This document shows, one piece after another, positions 35,578-44,315 of a stretch of DNA of 64,000 bases; within the stretch, counting starts at the first letter, position 1; every line of letters starts with the position of its first letter. The stretch spans positions 223,553 to 287,552 of the forward strand of contig NZ_JAMQGM010000002.1 of the NCBI RefSeq assembly GCF_023703325.1. Reading direction: 5' to 3'. Below the pieces are notes generated by a model. The model was given only the letters and a program-made list of their open reading frames with translations. It did not search any database and was not told the origin of the DNA. A program made the translations under genes and the position numbers. The DNA comes from Streptomyces meridianus (GTDB taxonomy: Bacteria > Actinomycetota > Actinomycetes > Streptomycetales > Streptomycetaceae).

Positions 35578-35769
35578 ATGAAGGACATCACGTGGGAAGA
35601 GCCGTTCTGCGGCGAAGGGGCGAGCTGCTTCCGGATAGGGACCGACGACGAGGGCAACGCCTACATCGCCGTCGCCGGGCAGGAGGACCGTTACGTCACG
35701 GACTCCCGCGAGGCGCTGCGCAACCTCGTCCGGGACATCAAGGCCGGCAAGGCCGATCACCTGCTGTAG
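35578..35769 (+). CDS. DUF397 small protein
   Basis: A 63-residue acidic protein of the DUF397 family, the usual partner of WhiJ-like regulators. The family pattern is visible in ASCFRIGTDDEGNAYIAV and VTDSREALRNLVRDIKAG. A strong GAAGGAGG site precedes the ATG, 10 bases after the regulator's stop codon. Confidence 0.9.
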   Translation: MKDITWEEPFCGEGASCFRIGTDDEGNAYIAVAGQEDRYVTDSREALRNLVRDIKAGKADHLL

Positions 35770-35974
35770 GGACGGCATCCGCGCGGCGAGGGTGGCGGGG
35801 GCAGCTCTGTCGTTGGTCCGGAGACTTACCGGGTCGGCCGAGATCAGCCTCGACGTGCCGGCGGATTCTCCGTGGGCTGATCACGGCTCGAGAGTCAGGC
35901 CTTGCGGCCGCGGAGACGGAGCTGGACGGTCGACAAGGGCACGACAGATGGCAGTCGCCCAAGCGCCTCTTCGT

Positions 35975-36313
35975 TCACGCGACTGTGTACTCGGTGTCGC
36001 CGAAATCGGCGACGACCCGAAGCCGGCCACCGAGCGCTTCCACGTAGGACCGGAGGGTCGCAACTTCGGTACGGTCGACCTCACCGTGCTCGATCGAGGA
36101 AACGCGCGGCGCCGAAACTCCCATCACCGCAGCAACATCACGTTGCGTGAGCGCCTGGTCGCGCCGCACTTCGGCCAGCTGATACGCCCGCACCTCGGCG
36201 GCCAGCCGGTCCATGGCCGCCTGCTTCTCTTCGGCCGTACGCAATGGCAGGCCCGCGGCCATGCGACGCTCCCGCGCCTTGCGCTTGGCCTCCTCCCAGC
36301 TGACGCTGCTCAT
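35975..36313 (-). CDS. higA: HigA-type antitoxin (XRE family)
   Basis: A 112-residue protein: an N-terminal helical region with Lys/Arg/Glu, then an XRE helix-turn-helix (ALTQRDVAAVMGVSAPRVSSIEHGE) and VEALGGRLRVVADFGD typical of HigA-like antitoxins. Its ATG overlaps the stop codon of the toxin gene upstream (ATGA). The toxin-first order is typical of higBA modules. Confidence 0.88.
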   Translation of the reverse strand: MSSVSWEEAKRKARERRMAAGLPLRTAEEKQAAMDRLAAEVRAYQLAEVRRDQALTQRDVAAVMGVSAPRVSSIEHGEVDRTEVATLRSYVEALGGRLRVVADFGDTEYTVA

Positions 36314-36636
36314 TCATACTCCCTGGAGTCAAGTTCGGCGAGATGGCTTTGATAGCGCTTTTCGGCCAGCGGGATACTGGTGTTGTACCAGCCCCGCCAG
36401 TCGCCGGCCTTGTCACCGGCAGCGAGAAGCACCGCGCGACGAAACGGGTCGAAGGCAAAAAGGATGCGGATTTCCCCGCTTCCGGACGACCCGGGCCGCA
36501 GTTCCTTCATATGGTGCTGTTCGGCACCCTTGATCCGATCGACCAGCGGCCGTCCGAGTGTCGGCCCGGTCGCAGCCAGCACGTCGATCGCATCTTCCAC
36601 CAGTTCCGCACTGCCCCAGTCGTGGGACCAGGGCAT
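36310..36636 (-). CDS. higB: HigB/RelE-family toxin
   Basis: A 108-residue RelE-superfamily toxin. Recognisable stretches are LGRPLVDRIKG, MKELRPGSSGSGEIRILFAFDP, AVLLAAGDKAGDW and WYNTSIPLAEKRYQSHLAEL. ATG 36636 is chosen because GAAGG lies 6 bases before it. The N-terminus is somewhat shorter than common family members (the EVEAW strand is missing), so an extended start upstream (36690) or a slightly truncated toxin is possible. Coupled to higA. Confidence 0.85.
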   Translation of the reverse strand: MPWSHDWGSAELVEDAIDVLAATGPTLGRPLVDRIKGAEQHHMKELRPGSSGSGEIRILFAFDPFRRAVLLAAGDKAGDWRGWYNTSIPLAEKRYQSHLAELDSREYE

Positions 36637-36817
36637 CTCACGCCTTCGAGTGAACCAGTGCCGCAGCCAGCGAATTTTGAGACCCCGCATCGGTGCAAGA
36701 TCTCGCGCTCGCGCCTGGAGCACGGCTCTGACCAGCGGGTTCTGAGCAGACTCAGCCCGTTTCCGAGTGCCCGGAGTCTCAGGTGCGCGGCAGGATTTTG
36801 AAGACACTCCCCAGGCT

Positions 36818-36847
36818 GCTGCCCCCACCTTTCCGGGCGGGGGCAGC
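36818..36847 (-). terminator. Terminator at the end of the pilus-linked lipoprotein gene
   Basis: A 9-bp perfect stem (GCTGCCCCC and complement) with a 12-base loop, 30 bases after the stop at 36877. It marks the likely end of the long minus-strand Tad locus transcript. Confidence 0.7.
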
Positions 36848-36876
36848 GGGTGGTGATCGGGTACCGCAGGCCGGCG

Positions 36877-37523
36877 TCAGCCGTTGACCGGCCACTCCAG
36901 TGGCTTCTTGGTGAAGCCCTGGAACAGCTCGACCGCGGTTGCCTTTTGCCCCTCCGGGATGAGGAAGGCGGTGCAGACCTTCTCCGACTGGCCGGGGCCG
37001 ACTTCCTTGTCCCGGTCCGTTGCCGGGCAGTTCGGCCACTTCGCCGAGCCCAGCAGGACGATGAGGGCCCGGGTGCGTTGATCCTTGTCCGTCCTGACGA
37101 CCAGATCGTCGTCCATATCGCCGAGCTTCATGGGTTTGCCACTCGTGTGCGTGAGCGTGGACCACACATGGACCGGAACCTGCGGGTCGTCGTCCGCATC
37201 CCGCTTCAGGCCCGACTTCTCCAGGTCGGCCTTGGTGCCGGCCTGCACCTTGGTCGGCGTGACGGTGAACTTCGCGCCCTTCGACTCCTTCTGGTCGCTC
37301 ACCTGCTCCGGACTTGCTTCCCCGAGCCGGAAGGTCTCCTTGCCGTCCGATCCGTCCGAGTCCTCGGAACCGGAGCCGGACGACTCGGAGGACTGGGCAC
37401 TCGACGGCTTCGCTGCGGCGTTGTCGCTTCCCTGAACCGAACCCGAGTCGTTGCAGCCCGTCAGTGCCACGGCCAGCGCGAGAGCCCCATCGCCGCCGAG
37501 GCAGCACGAGTCCATGTACGCAT
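36877..37523 (-). CDS. Lipoprotein with an apparent frameshift in its signal peptide
   Basis: The mature part (CNDSGSVQG... to WPVNG) is an acidic Ser/Glu-rich linker followed by a soluble domain. The start at 37523 gives MRTWTRAASAAMG, a classic signal peptide beginning, but the frame then shifts and stops. One extra G in the run at 37485-37488 (ATGGGG to ATGGGGG) would give MGALALAVALTGC, a perfect lipobox continuing into the mature frame. As sequenced, the mature frame could only start at ATG 37515 (MDSCCLGG). It is last in the pilus gene run. Confidence 0.7.
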
Positions 37524-37707
37524 GTCGTCCTCGCATTCCCCGTTGATTTCCCCGTTGCCCGGCCGGGGGCGGCCTGCCTGCACAACCGGATTCTCGTTGA
37601 TCCGGCAGATCCTTGCGGAGAAGGACCGTCCCCTTACCGGGTTTCCGCATCCCGGCTCGGGCGCCGGGATGCGGACCGCCGTCCAGCGCGTGATGCGCGG
37701 TGTCGCG

Positions 37708-38331
37708 TCAGCCGTCGCCCCGAGGGAAGGAGATCTCGACGCGGCGGTTCTTCTTCCTGCCCTCTTCCGTGGAGTTGTCGGCCGTCGGGAAACGCTCTCC
37801 GTAGCCGCGGATCTCGAACGTGACCCCGGAGCCCAGCTTCTTGGCCAGCACCTTCTGCACGGCGTTCGCGCGCTGCTTGGAGAGCGTGTCGCCGTGGGCC
37901 GACGAGCCCAGGTTGTCGGTGAACCCGAAGACCCGGACCTCCTGCGAGCCCTGCTTATCGATCTCCTCGGCGACCTCGTTGATGCGGACGTTGGCGTCAC
38001 CGCCGAGCTTCGCACTGTCCTTGCCGAAGAGGACTTCGGCCTGGAGGGCGAACTTGATGTCGGAGTTGGTGTCCTCCCGGCGCTCGTCACCGCCGTCGGA
38101 CTCGACGACCTGCTTGATGTCGAGGACTTTCGCCGGGGCCAGGCGAGCACCGTCGACCATCCTGAGGTCGGGGTCCTCGGGGTCTACCTTGACGGGCGGT
38201 ACGGACGTCGCGGCGGCTCCCGGACCGTCGTCCGCCTGGGCGGTGGTGGCGCTGAGCGTCCCGGTCGCCAGCACGGCCGCGACGGCAAGTGCAGCGATAA
38301 CCCCGTTGCGGTTCAAGTGAGTTGTCGTCAT
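37708..38331 (-). CDS. Secreted OmpA-family protein of the pilus locus
   Basis: A 207-residue protein with a Sec-type signal peptide (about 1-35) and a C-terminal OmpA/MotB-like peptidoglycan-binding domain: LFGKDSAKLGGDANVRINEVA, VFGFTDNLGSSAHGDTLSKQRA, IRGYGERFP and GRKKNRRVEISF. In a bacterium with no outer membrane it would tether envelope structures to peptidoglycan. ATG 38331 is used; a GTG at 38343 overlapping the previous stop is an alternative. It is part of the pilus transcript. Confidence 0.88.
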   Translation of the reverse strand: MTTTHLNRNGVIAALAVAAVLATGTLSATTAQADDGPGAAATSVPPVKVDPEDPDLRMVDGARLAPAKVLDIKQVVESDGGDERREDTNSDIKFALQAEVLFGKDSAKLGGDANVRINEVAEEIDKQGSQEVRVFGFTDNLGSSAHGDTLSKQRANAVQKVLAKKLGSGVTFEIRGYGERFPTADNSTEEGRKKNRRVEISFPRGDG

Positions 38332-38339
38332 GGCGGCAC

Positions 38340-38921
38340 TCACTCGGAGATCTCGATGGTGGCCGAAGCAAAGGTCGGCAGCTGGAAGGAGACCTCAGAA
38401 GTGCCCTCGGGGGGCGCCGGGAACTGCATAAAGATAGGGATGCTCTCGCCGGGCTTCATGGCGCGCATTCCCGTCGTGGTCAGAGGACGCCCCTCCGTGT
38501 CCCGAAGCACGTAATAGCGCTTCTTCCCCTCGGAGTCGACGAGGGTCGCACCACCCAGGGATCGCCCGTGCCGGAGAATCTCGGTCTCGTTTCCACTGAG
38601 TGCCGAAGAGATGTTCTTCGCCCGGTCGCCCGCGTTCTTGATCTGGCCGTTCACAGTGACGAACCCGCCTGAGTCACGCTTCGCGGAGTTGAGCGTCAGA
38701 ACGAAGCCTTCTCCACCCTTGAGTTCGGCCAGGACTTCCTGCGGAGACTCCTCCGGGTCCTGCTGCGAGCCATCGTCCTGCTTGCCCGACGGCGCGGAGG
38801 AGGACGAGGCTTCGGGCTTCGGGTCGTCCGAACCGCAACCGGCCACGGCGAGGGCCAGACCGGCGGCGATCGCCACCGCAGCCATCCCCCTGCGGGCCTT
38901 CGTGGTGTACCGCGTACTCAT
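38340..38921 (-). CDS. Lipoprotein of the pilus locus
   Basis: A 193-residue lipoprotein with lipobox ALAVAGC, a Ser/Lys/Asp-rich linker and a soluble domain (FVTVNGQIKNAGDRAKNISS, RYYVLRDTEGRPLTTTG) with the look of a small beta-sandwich. It lies between the TadG-like and OmpA genes, 9 bases from the OmpA start. The function is probably in pilus assembly or anchoring (inference from context). Confidence 0.75.
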   Translation of the reverse strand: MSTRYTTKARRGMAAVAIAAGLALAVAGCGSDDPKPEASSSSAPSGKQDDGSQQDPEESPQEVLAELKGGEGFVLTLNSAKRDSGGFVTVNGQIKNAGDRAKNISSALSGNETEILRHGRSLGGATLVDSEGKKRYYVLRDTEGRPLTTTGMRAMKPGESIPIFMQFPAPPEGTSEVSFQLPTFASATIEISE

Positions 38922-38953
38922 GCGTGGCGCGTCCTTTGCTCGTCGTTCGCTGG

Positions 38954-39607
38954 TCAGTCGGTGAGGTGCACGGAGAACAGATCGGCGGCCGTGGGGAAGA
39001 GGTGCGGGTCGTCGGGGTCGAGCGAGAAGTCCCGACCGTCGCACCGCAGGGTGCCGACCGGCTTCCTGTCCTCGTCCTCGCCCTCGTCCGATCCGCCACC
39101 TCCGTCCTCCTCGTCCGGCTCAGCCTTCTGGAAGGAGCAACGGAAGTCGATGACCGCCTTCGCCGTGGCGGTGGCGTGTTGGTTCTCCGTCCCGGGGACG
39201 ACCGAGTCGCCGACGGATTCGAGCGTCCTGACCTTGACCTCGAAGCCGCGACGGAAGCCGAAGACCCGGTGACAGCCGTCGTAACCGCCCGTCAGCTCGG
39301 CGTCGTTCTTGGCCGCGAACCGGGCGGCCTCCGCACAGCCGCGCGCCTCGGTGAACGGAAGACGTCCGAGGACGTCCTCGAGGTCACCGCCGTCGAGAAT
39401 GCCGTCCAGCAGTCCTTGGCGGAACGGGTCCCGGGCGTCCTGGGACGCCGCCAGTGCTGCGGCGTCCGCCGCAGTCTGCGCCCCGTTCCGGGCGGCCGCC
39501 GCCTGGCCGACTGCAAAGTAGGCGAACGCGAGGAAGAGCAGACCCGCCACCACCGTGATGTAGATGGGGAAGGCCTGCCCTGCGTCGCGGAACCGGCGCG
39601 GCTGCAT
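38954..39607 (-). CDS. TadG-like pilus assembly protein
   Basis: A 217-residue protein. The N-terminus GQAFPIYITVVAGLLFLAFAY is a TadG-like membrane segment and DAAALAASQDA is the TadG signature. The C-terminal half is an extracellular domain with Cys pairs (ARGCAEA, YDGCHR, FRCSF, LRCDG). ATG 39607 overlaps the Flp stop codon (TGATG). In Tad systems TadG is a non-pilin assembly factor. Confidence 0.85.
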   Translation of the reverse strand: MQPRRFRDAGQAFPIYITVVAGLLFLAFAYFAVGQAAAARNGAQTAADAAALAASQDARDPFRQGLLDGILDGGDLEDVLGRLPFTEARGCAEAARFAAKNDAELTGGYDGCHRVFGFRRGFEVKVRTLESVGDSVVPGTENQHATATAKAVIDFRCSFQKAEPDEEDGGGGSDEGEDEDRKPVGTLRCDGRDFSLDPDDPHLFPTAADLFSVHLTD

Positions 39608-39795
39608 CAGCCGCCGGTGACCTCGGTGATCTTGTCGCTGATGGCGTCGAAGATCGACTGGCCGATGTCCGTGCCCGTGATGGCCAGGACGATCGCCACG
39701 ACCACCGCGATGATGCCCAGGTACTCGACCGCGGTCTGGCCCTTGTCGGCGCGGCGCTGGACGGCGGCGACGGTGGTGTTGATCCAGGTGCTCAT
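39607..39795 (-). CDS. flp: Flp-type pilin
   Basis: A 62-residue prepilin. The short leader ends in DKG, then QTAVEYLGIIAVVVAIVLAI: cleavage after G19 gives Glu at mature position 5, the key residue of type IV-like pilins. The rest is a short amphipathic tail. ATG 39795 (MSTWINTTV). It heads the run flp-tadG-lipoprotein-ompA-lipoprotein and has its own leader region, so it is probably transcribed separately and strongly. Confidence 0.9.
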   Translation of the reverse strand: MSTWINTTVAAVQRRADKGQTAVEYLGIIAVVVAIVLAITGTDIGQSIFDAISDKITEVTGG

Positions 39796-40049
39796 GGTGT
39801 GCCCCTCCGGATTCGGCCGACCGGTGGCCGGCCGACACGCGCAATGGTGTGGTGTCGCCGGCGTAACCGGCTTCCTCCCGGCCGGTGCCGCTGGCGACAT
39901 CCGCAACGTATGCCTGCCCGGCATCCCGCGCAGAGGGCCCATGGGCCCAATTCCAGGCCCAACGCATGCTTGGCCATACCCCGTTGCCGATCACGGCCCG
40001 CACATGCACCCCCGCGCGCATGCCCGTCCGATTCGCTGCCCGCATCCGC
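39796..40049 (-). promoter_or_regulatory. Leader and promoter region of flp
   Basis: 254 bases between the response regulator stop and flp. It holds a long hairpin (TGTCGCC at 39853 paired with GGCGACA at 39893) in the probable 5' leader, and farther upstream a GGGCCCATGGGCCC palindrome (39935-39948) followed by AGGCCCA (39955-39961). Similar boxes occur upstream of the divergent pilin-headed gene at 49807. Confidence 0.45.
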
Positions 40050-41048
40050 TCACCCATGCCTGCCCGCCCCCGTTCCCCCGCCGCCGCGCGCTGTCCCCAG
40101 CCAGGTGGCGATGGCTTCGCTGCGACTGCTGCTGTGCAACTTCGCAAAGATGCGGTTGATGTGGTTCTTGACGGTCTTCTCGCTGATGAAACAGGTGGCC
40201 GCGATCTGCTGGTTGCTCATGCCGGAGGCGATCAGGTCCATCACTTCCACCTCCCTCGAACTCAGGCCGTGGGACGCCCTGTCGTGCGGTTGACGCGAGG
40301 GCGGCGGATACGGTTCCGGCTGCGGAACATGTCCCGGCCCGTGGTGTGCCGCCACCTCCCGGCCCGGCCGAGACACTCCCGACTGTGACACATCGGGTTG
40401 CATCTGCGAAGGCATTTCGCGCCATCCCGGCGCCGGGGCAGGCGTGTGCTGCCCCTCCCCGCCCGGTCCGCGCAGGTGGGCCAGCAGGGCCTGGGCGGCA
40501 GTCGGCGTGAAGTGCGGCCGCCCCTCCTTGATGTCCCGGACCGCTGCGACGAGTTGGTCCGCCGCGAACTCCCCGTGGACGAGATACCCGCCCGCGCCCA
40601 GTCGCAGCGCCTCGTGCACGATCTCGTTCTCGCGGCTGTACGTCAGCATCAGCACGGGCGCCACACTCACCAGGTACGGCAGGGCGGAGATGCCGTCGAC
40701 GCCGGGCATGCGGACGTCGAGCAGGACGACGTCCGGGCGCTGCTGCTGCGCCGCCTGCAGGGCCTCCCGCCCGTCCGCCGCTTCGGCCACGACACGGATG
40801 TCGTCGCGCCCGTCGAGCAGAACGGTCAGCCCCGCCCGGACCACCGGGTTGTCGTCGGCGACGACGACCCGCAGAGGCCGGCTCACCGGGGGCTGGGGCT
40901 GCGGGAACGCCTCGTCCGGCGGCGGGTACGCCCCGGCCGGCGGATACCGGTCCGGTGACGGCGGGCGCTGCGAGCGTGGCGGCGCGTGGTGCGGCGGGAC
41001 GGGCGGGAACTGGGGCGGCCCGCCGGCGTGCGACGGCTCGTCCGGCAT
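40050..41048 (-). CDS. LuxR-type response regulator of the pilus locus
   Basis: A 332-residue response regulator with a Pro-rich N-terminal extension (about 1-55), a receiver domain (VVVADDNPVVRAG; phosphoacceptor Asp in VVLLDVRMPG) and, after a long Pro/Gly linker, a LuxR-type helix-turn-helix (SSREVEVMDLIASGMSNQQIA, FISEKTVKNHINRIF). Start ATG 41048 (MPDEPSH). It follows the histidine kinase gene at 15 bases and sits between tadC and flp. Confidence 0.93.
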   Translation of the reverse strand: MPDEPSHAGGPPQFPPVPPHHAPPRSQRPPSPDRYPPAGAYPPPDEAFPQPQPPVSRPLRVVVADDNPVVRAGLTVLLDGRDDIRVVAEAADGREALQAAQQQRPDVVLLDVRMPGVDGISALPYLVSVAPVLMLTYSRENEIVHEALRLGAGGYLVHGEFAADQLVAAVRDIKEGRPHFTPTAAQALLAHLRGPGGEGQHTPAPAPGWREMPSQMQPDVSQSGVSRPGREVAAHHGPGHVPQPEPYPPPSRQPHDRASHGLSSREVEVMDLIASGMSNQQIAATCFISEKTVKNHINRIFAKLHSSSRSEAIATWLGTARGGGGTGAGRHG

Positions 41049-41062
41049 GGTGCTGCCTCCTC

Positions 41063-42460
41063 TCATGGGTCGGTGCGGGGCGTTTGCTGCGCGGCGGGCG
41101 CCGCAACGGGCGGTGGCATGGCGGGCAGGGCCGCGATGGGCAGGTCGATCCGGACCTCGGTGCCGATCGCCCGGCCCTTGCCGATCCGGATCCGGGCGCC
41201 GACCCCCACCGCCCGCTCCACCATGCCGACCAGGCCGAAGTGCCCCGATCGGCGCAGCTCGTCCAGGCTGGTGGCCTCCGGCAGCCCACGGCCGTCGTCG
41301 CGCACCGAGATGCGCAGCGAGCCGTCCACCACGCCCGTCTCGACGTGCACCCGCTGCGCCCCGGCGTGGCGGTGGGCGTTCTCCAGGGCCTCCGAGGCGA
41401 CGGTCAGCAGGTGGCGGGCGACCGCATGGGGCACCTGCGGGACGGGTGCCGGGCCCACGGTGCTGAAGTCGGCGACGATGCCGGTGCTTCGGGCGAAGTC
41501 GGCGGTTCGGGCGGCGAGTTCGTCGGCGACGGGCACCCCGATGGTGTCGAGGTCGCCCCGGCGGCGCAGGTCGGAGAGCAGTTCCCGGGATTCGGCGGCG
41601 GCCCGGCGCGCCGAGCGGCCGACGAGTTCCGCCTGCTGCCGGACGGTTCCGGGGTGGGCGGTCGCGGCCGAGGCGGCCAGCCCGTCGGCCGCCAGTGCGA
41701 GGCCGTGCAGGGTCTTGGCCACCGAGTCGTGCATCTCCCGTGCCAGGCGGGCCCGTTCGCCCCCGACGGCCTCGGCGACCGCCAGCCTGGAGCGGGTCTC
41801 CGTCAGCGCCTGGCTGGCCGCGCCGAAGCGCAGCATGAGGTTGCGGAGGGTGACGCCGAGGGCTCCGGTGACGACGCACAGGCCCGGCATGAGGAAGACG
41901 CTGTCGAACGGGGTACCGGGGCCGGCCAGGGCCGAGTGGGCGACGACGAGGATCAGCGACTGGAAGCAGACGAAGAACGCCGAGCCGCGCCAGCCGTAGA
42001 CCAGGCCCGCGAGGAGCGGGGTGCACACGGTGACGTAGGCGAGGGTGGAGTCCGGGCCGGCCGCGAACAGCAGCAGCGAGGCGAACAGGGTGTCGGCGGC
42101 GAGCAGCGACGGGTGGCGCAGCAGCAGCGGACCGCAGCGTTCCCAGTCGCGGAACAGCACGTAGTTGCCCATGAAGGTGAGGACGACGGCCGCCCCGACC
42201 AGCCGGACGGGCGTGCCGGGGGCGGCGCGCAGCAGGGCGGCCGGGGCGGCGAGGGCGATCATGGCGAGCCGGAAGCCGAACACCTGTCGGCACAGCGCCT
42301 GGAGGGCGCTGACCTGGAGCCGCAGGGCCGGGTCCGGGGGTTGCACCGGGCCGGCGTCCGGGACGGGCCCGTCGGCCCGCGCGAGGCCGGCGTGACCCGG
42401 GCCCATGGCGAAGTCGCGGGGCCTGCGCAGCTGGAGGGTTCTGGCGGCCACCGCCCTCAC
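41063..42460 (-). CDS. NarL-type sensor histidine kinase of the pilus locus
   Basis: A 465-residue HisKA_3 kinase with about five membrane segments in the N-terminal half. The dimerisation box has the phosphoacceptor His in AREMHDSVAKTLHGL. The HATPase domain shows EALENAHRHA and DDGRGLP. GTG start overlaps the tadC stop (GTGA), tying it into the tad operon. It probably signals to the downstream LuxR regulator. Confidence 0.92.
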   Translation of the reverse strand: MRAVAARTLQLRRPRDFAMGPGHAGLARADGPVPDAGPVQPPDPALRLQVSALQALCRQVFGFRLAMIALAAPAALLRAAPGTPVRLVGAAVVLTFMGNYVLFRDWERCGPLLLRHPSLLAADTLFASLLLFAAGPDSTLAYVTVCTPLLAGLVYGWRGSAFFVCFQSLILVVAHSALAGPGTPFDSVFLMPGLCVVTGALGVTLRNLMLRFGAASQALTETRSRLAVAEAVGGERARLAREMHDSVAKTLHGLALAADGLAASAATAHPGTVRQQAELVGRSARRAAAESRELLSDLRRRGDLDTIGVPVADELAARTADFARSTGIVADFSTVGPAPVPQVPHAVARHLLTVASEALENAHRHAGAQRVHVETGVVDGSLRISVRDDGRGLPEATSLDELRRSGHFGLVGMVERAVGVGARIRIGKGRAIGTEVRIDLPIAALPAMPPPVAAPAAQQTPRTDP

Positions 42461-43344
42461 CGTCCGGTGATGGAGCCGAAGTCGGTTCCGGAGCCCAGGA
42501 AGAGGCCGGCGGCGAGCAGGATCAGGGTGGCCGGGACCATGAACGTGGTGATGACCATGGTGGCCTTGGGGATCGTCCTGGCCGCGCGCCGGCGGGCGTT
42601 CTGGGCGTCGGTGCGGCGCATGTCGTTGGCGATCTGGATGAGCGTCTCGACGATGGGCGCGCCGAGTTCCTCGCCCTGCTGGAGTGCGGTGACGAACTGG
42701 GCGACCTGCTCGGACCGGTTGCGTTTGCGCAGGCCCTCGAAGGCCTGGCGGCGGCTGACGCCCATGTCCATCTGGCGCAGGGTGATGCGGAGTTCGTCGG
42801 CCCAGGGGCCCTCGTACTTGGTGGCGACGCGGTCCAGGGCCTGTCGGAAGCCGAGTCCGGCGCTGACGACGACGGCGAGGACGTCGAGGAAGTCGGGGAG
42901 GGTGCGGTCGATCTCGTTCTTGCGGAGGCGGATCGCGGACCAGATGCCGACCTCGGTCCAGACGGCGCCGAAGGCGAAGAGGAGCAGGGCCGCGAGCACG
43001 TTGCCCTTGGCGAGCATGACGAGGCCGCCGAGTCCGCCGAGGAAACCGTAGACGGCGCGGCGGGCGGCGTAGCGGTCGATGGTGAGGCCGCCGGGGTTGC
43101 CGGCGAGGTCGATGCGGCGGCGGACCCGGTTGACCCGCTTGGGCCCCATGGCGCGCTGTACCGCCGGGGCCCAGCGCATGCCGAGGCGGTCCACGGCGGA
43201 GTCCATGGCTCCGGTCCGGGTGGAGCCGACCTCGAGGGCGACGGCGAGGTCCCCGGGGAGCCGGGCCTCGGAGCGGTACATCCGGATGCCGTGGAAGATT
43301 CCGGCGGTGGCGAGTGCGGCGGCGAGCGCGAGCAGCAGTCCCAT
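42457..43344 (-). CDS. tadC: TadC, type II/IV secretion F-domain protein
   Basis: A 295-residue inner membrane platform protein of the Flp/Tad pilus with T2SSF domain segments (LPDFLDVLAVVVSAGLGFRQAL, MGVSRRQAFEGLRKR, ALQQGEELGAPIVETL) and C-terminal membrane helices. It follows tadB after 22 bases. Confidence 0.92.
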   Translation of the reverse strand: MGLLLALAAALATAGIFHGIRMYRSEARLPGDLAVALEVGSTRTGAMDSAVDRLGMRWAPAVQRAMGPKRVNRVRRRIDLAGNPGGLTIDRYAARRAVYGFLGGLGGLVMLAKGNVLAALLLFAFGAVWTEVGIWSAIRLRKNEIDRTLPDFLDVLAVVVSAGLGFRQALDRVATKYEGPWADELRITLRQMDMGVSRRQAFEGLRKRNRSEQVAQFVTALQQGEELGAPIVETLIQIANDMRRTDAQNARRRAARTIPKATMVITTFMVPATLILLAAGLFLGSGTDFGSITGR

Positions 43345-43366
43345 GGGTGGCGGCCCCTTCCCGGGA

Positions 43367-44305
43367 TCAGACGTCGATCTTCGACATGCGGCGGATGACG
43401 GCGAAGCCGAGGGCGTAGAGGACGAAAGCGGCGATGACGGCCCCCTGGCCCAGTGCGGAGCCGGTCATGGCCTCCAGTGCCCCGGGTTTGACGTTGTCCA
43501 TGAGCAGCAGCGAGCCGAGGCCCATGACGGGGACGGCGTAGGCGGTCATGTTGACCTGGGAGAGCTGGGTGCGGACCTCGCGCCGGGTCTCCTTGCGCTC
43601 CTCGAGGGTCTCGGTGAGGTTGCGCAGCGAACCGACGACGGTGCCGCCGGCCCGGTTGGAGAGGACGAGGGTGGTGACGAGGACGACGAGTTCGCGGGAG
43701 GGCAGCCGTTCGGCGAGTTCGCCGAGGGCGTCGTCGACGGAGTGGCCGACGGACAACTGGTCGGCGACCTTGGCGAGTTCCTCGCCGGCGGGTGCGTCGA
43801 GCTCCTCGGCGGCCATGCTGAGGGCCATGCGCAGGGCGAGGCCGGCCTCGGTGGCATTGGCGAGGATGCGGGAGAGCTCCGGCAGTTGGTTGATGAACTT
43901 CTCGATGCGTTTCTGGCGCTGCCAGTTGAGGAAGGCGAGCGCCAGCCAGATGCCGATGAGCCCGCAGATCGGGCCGAAGAACGCGGCGAGGACGGCCTGT
44001 CCGGTGATCCACAGGCCGGCGACGGTGGCGACCATGTAGACGAAGAACTCGCCGGGGGTGAGGTCGAGACCGGTGGCGGCCAGTTTGATCTCGATCTTCC
44101 GGCCGAATCCGGTGCGGCGGATGCGGCGGTCGATGCCGGGGAAGCGGCGGCGGCGTCCGACGACCGGTATCTGTCCGGTGGACGAGAGCCGGTCGACGAG
44201 GGCGGCGTGCTGGGCCCGGCCGGTGGCCCAGGCGTGGACGCCGGCGACGGCGAGCACGCAGAACACGAGGGTCACGCCGATCGTCAGGAGCGCGAGATTG
44301 TCCAT
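43367..44305 (-). CDS. tadB: TadB, inner membrane platform protein
   Basis: A 312-residue T2SSF-domain protein with an N-terminal membrane helix and the segments LPELSRILANATEAGLALRMAL and LSNRAGGTVVGSLRNLTETL. TadB and TadC together form the platform driven by TadA. It is placed directly after tadA, with 10 bases between the genes. Confidence 0.92.
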   Translation of the reverse strand: MDNLALLTIGVTLVFCVLAVAGVHAWATGRAQHAALVDRLSSTGQIPVVGRRRRFPGIDRRIRRTGFGRKIEIKLAATGLDLTPGEFFVYMVATVAGLWITGQAVLAAFFGPICGLIGIWLALAFLNWQRQKRIEKFINQLPELSRILANATEAGLALRMALSMAAEELDAPAGEELAKVADQLSVGHSVDDALGELAERLPSRELVVLVTTLVLSNRAGGTVVGSLRNLTETLEERKETRREVRTQLSQVNMTAYAVPVMGLGSLLLMDNVKPGALEAMTGSALGQGAVIAAFVLYALGFAVIRRMSKIDV

Positions 44306-44315
44306 ACCGGGCTAC

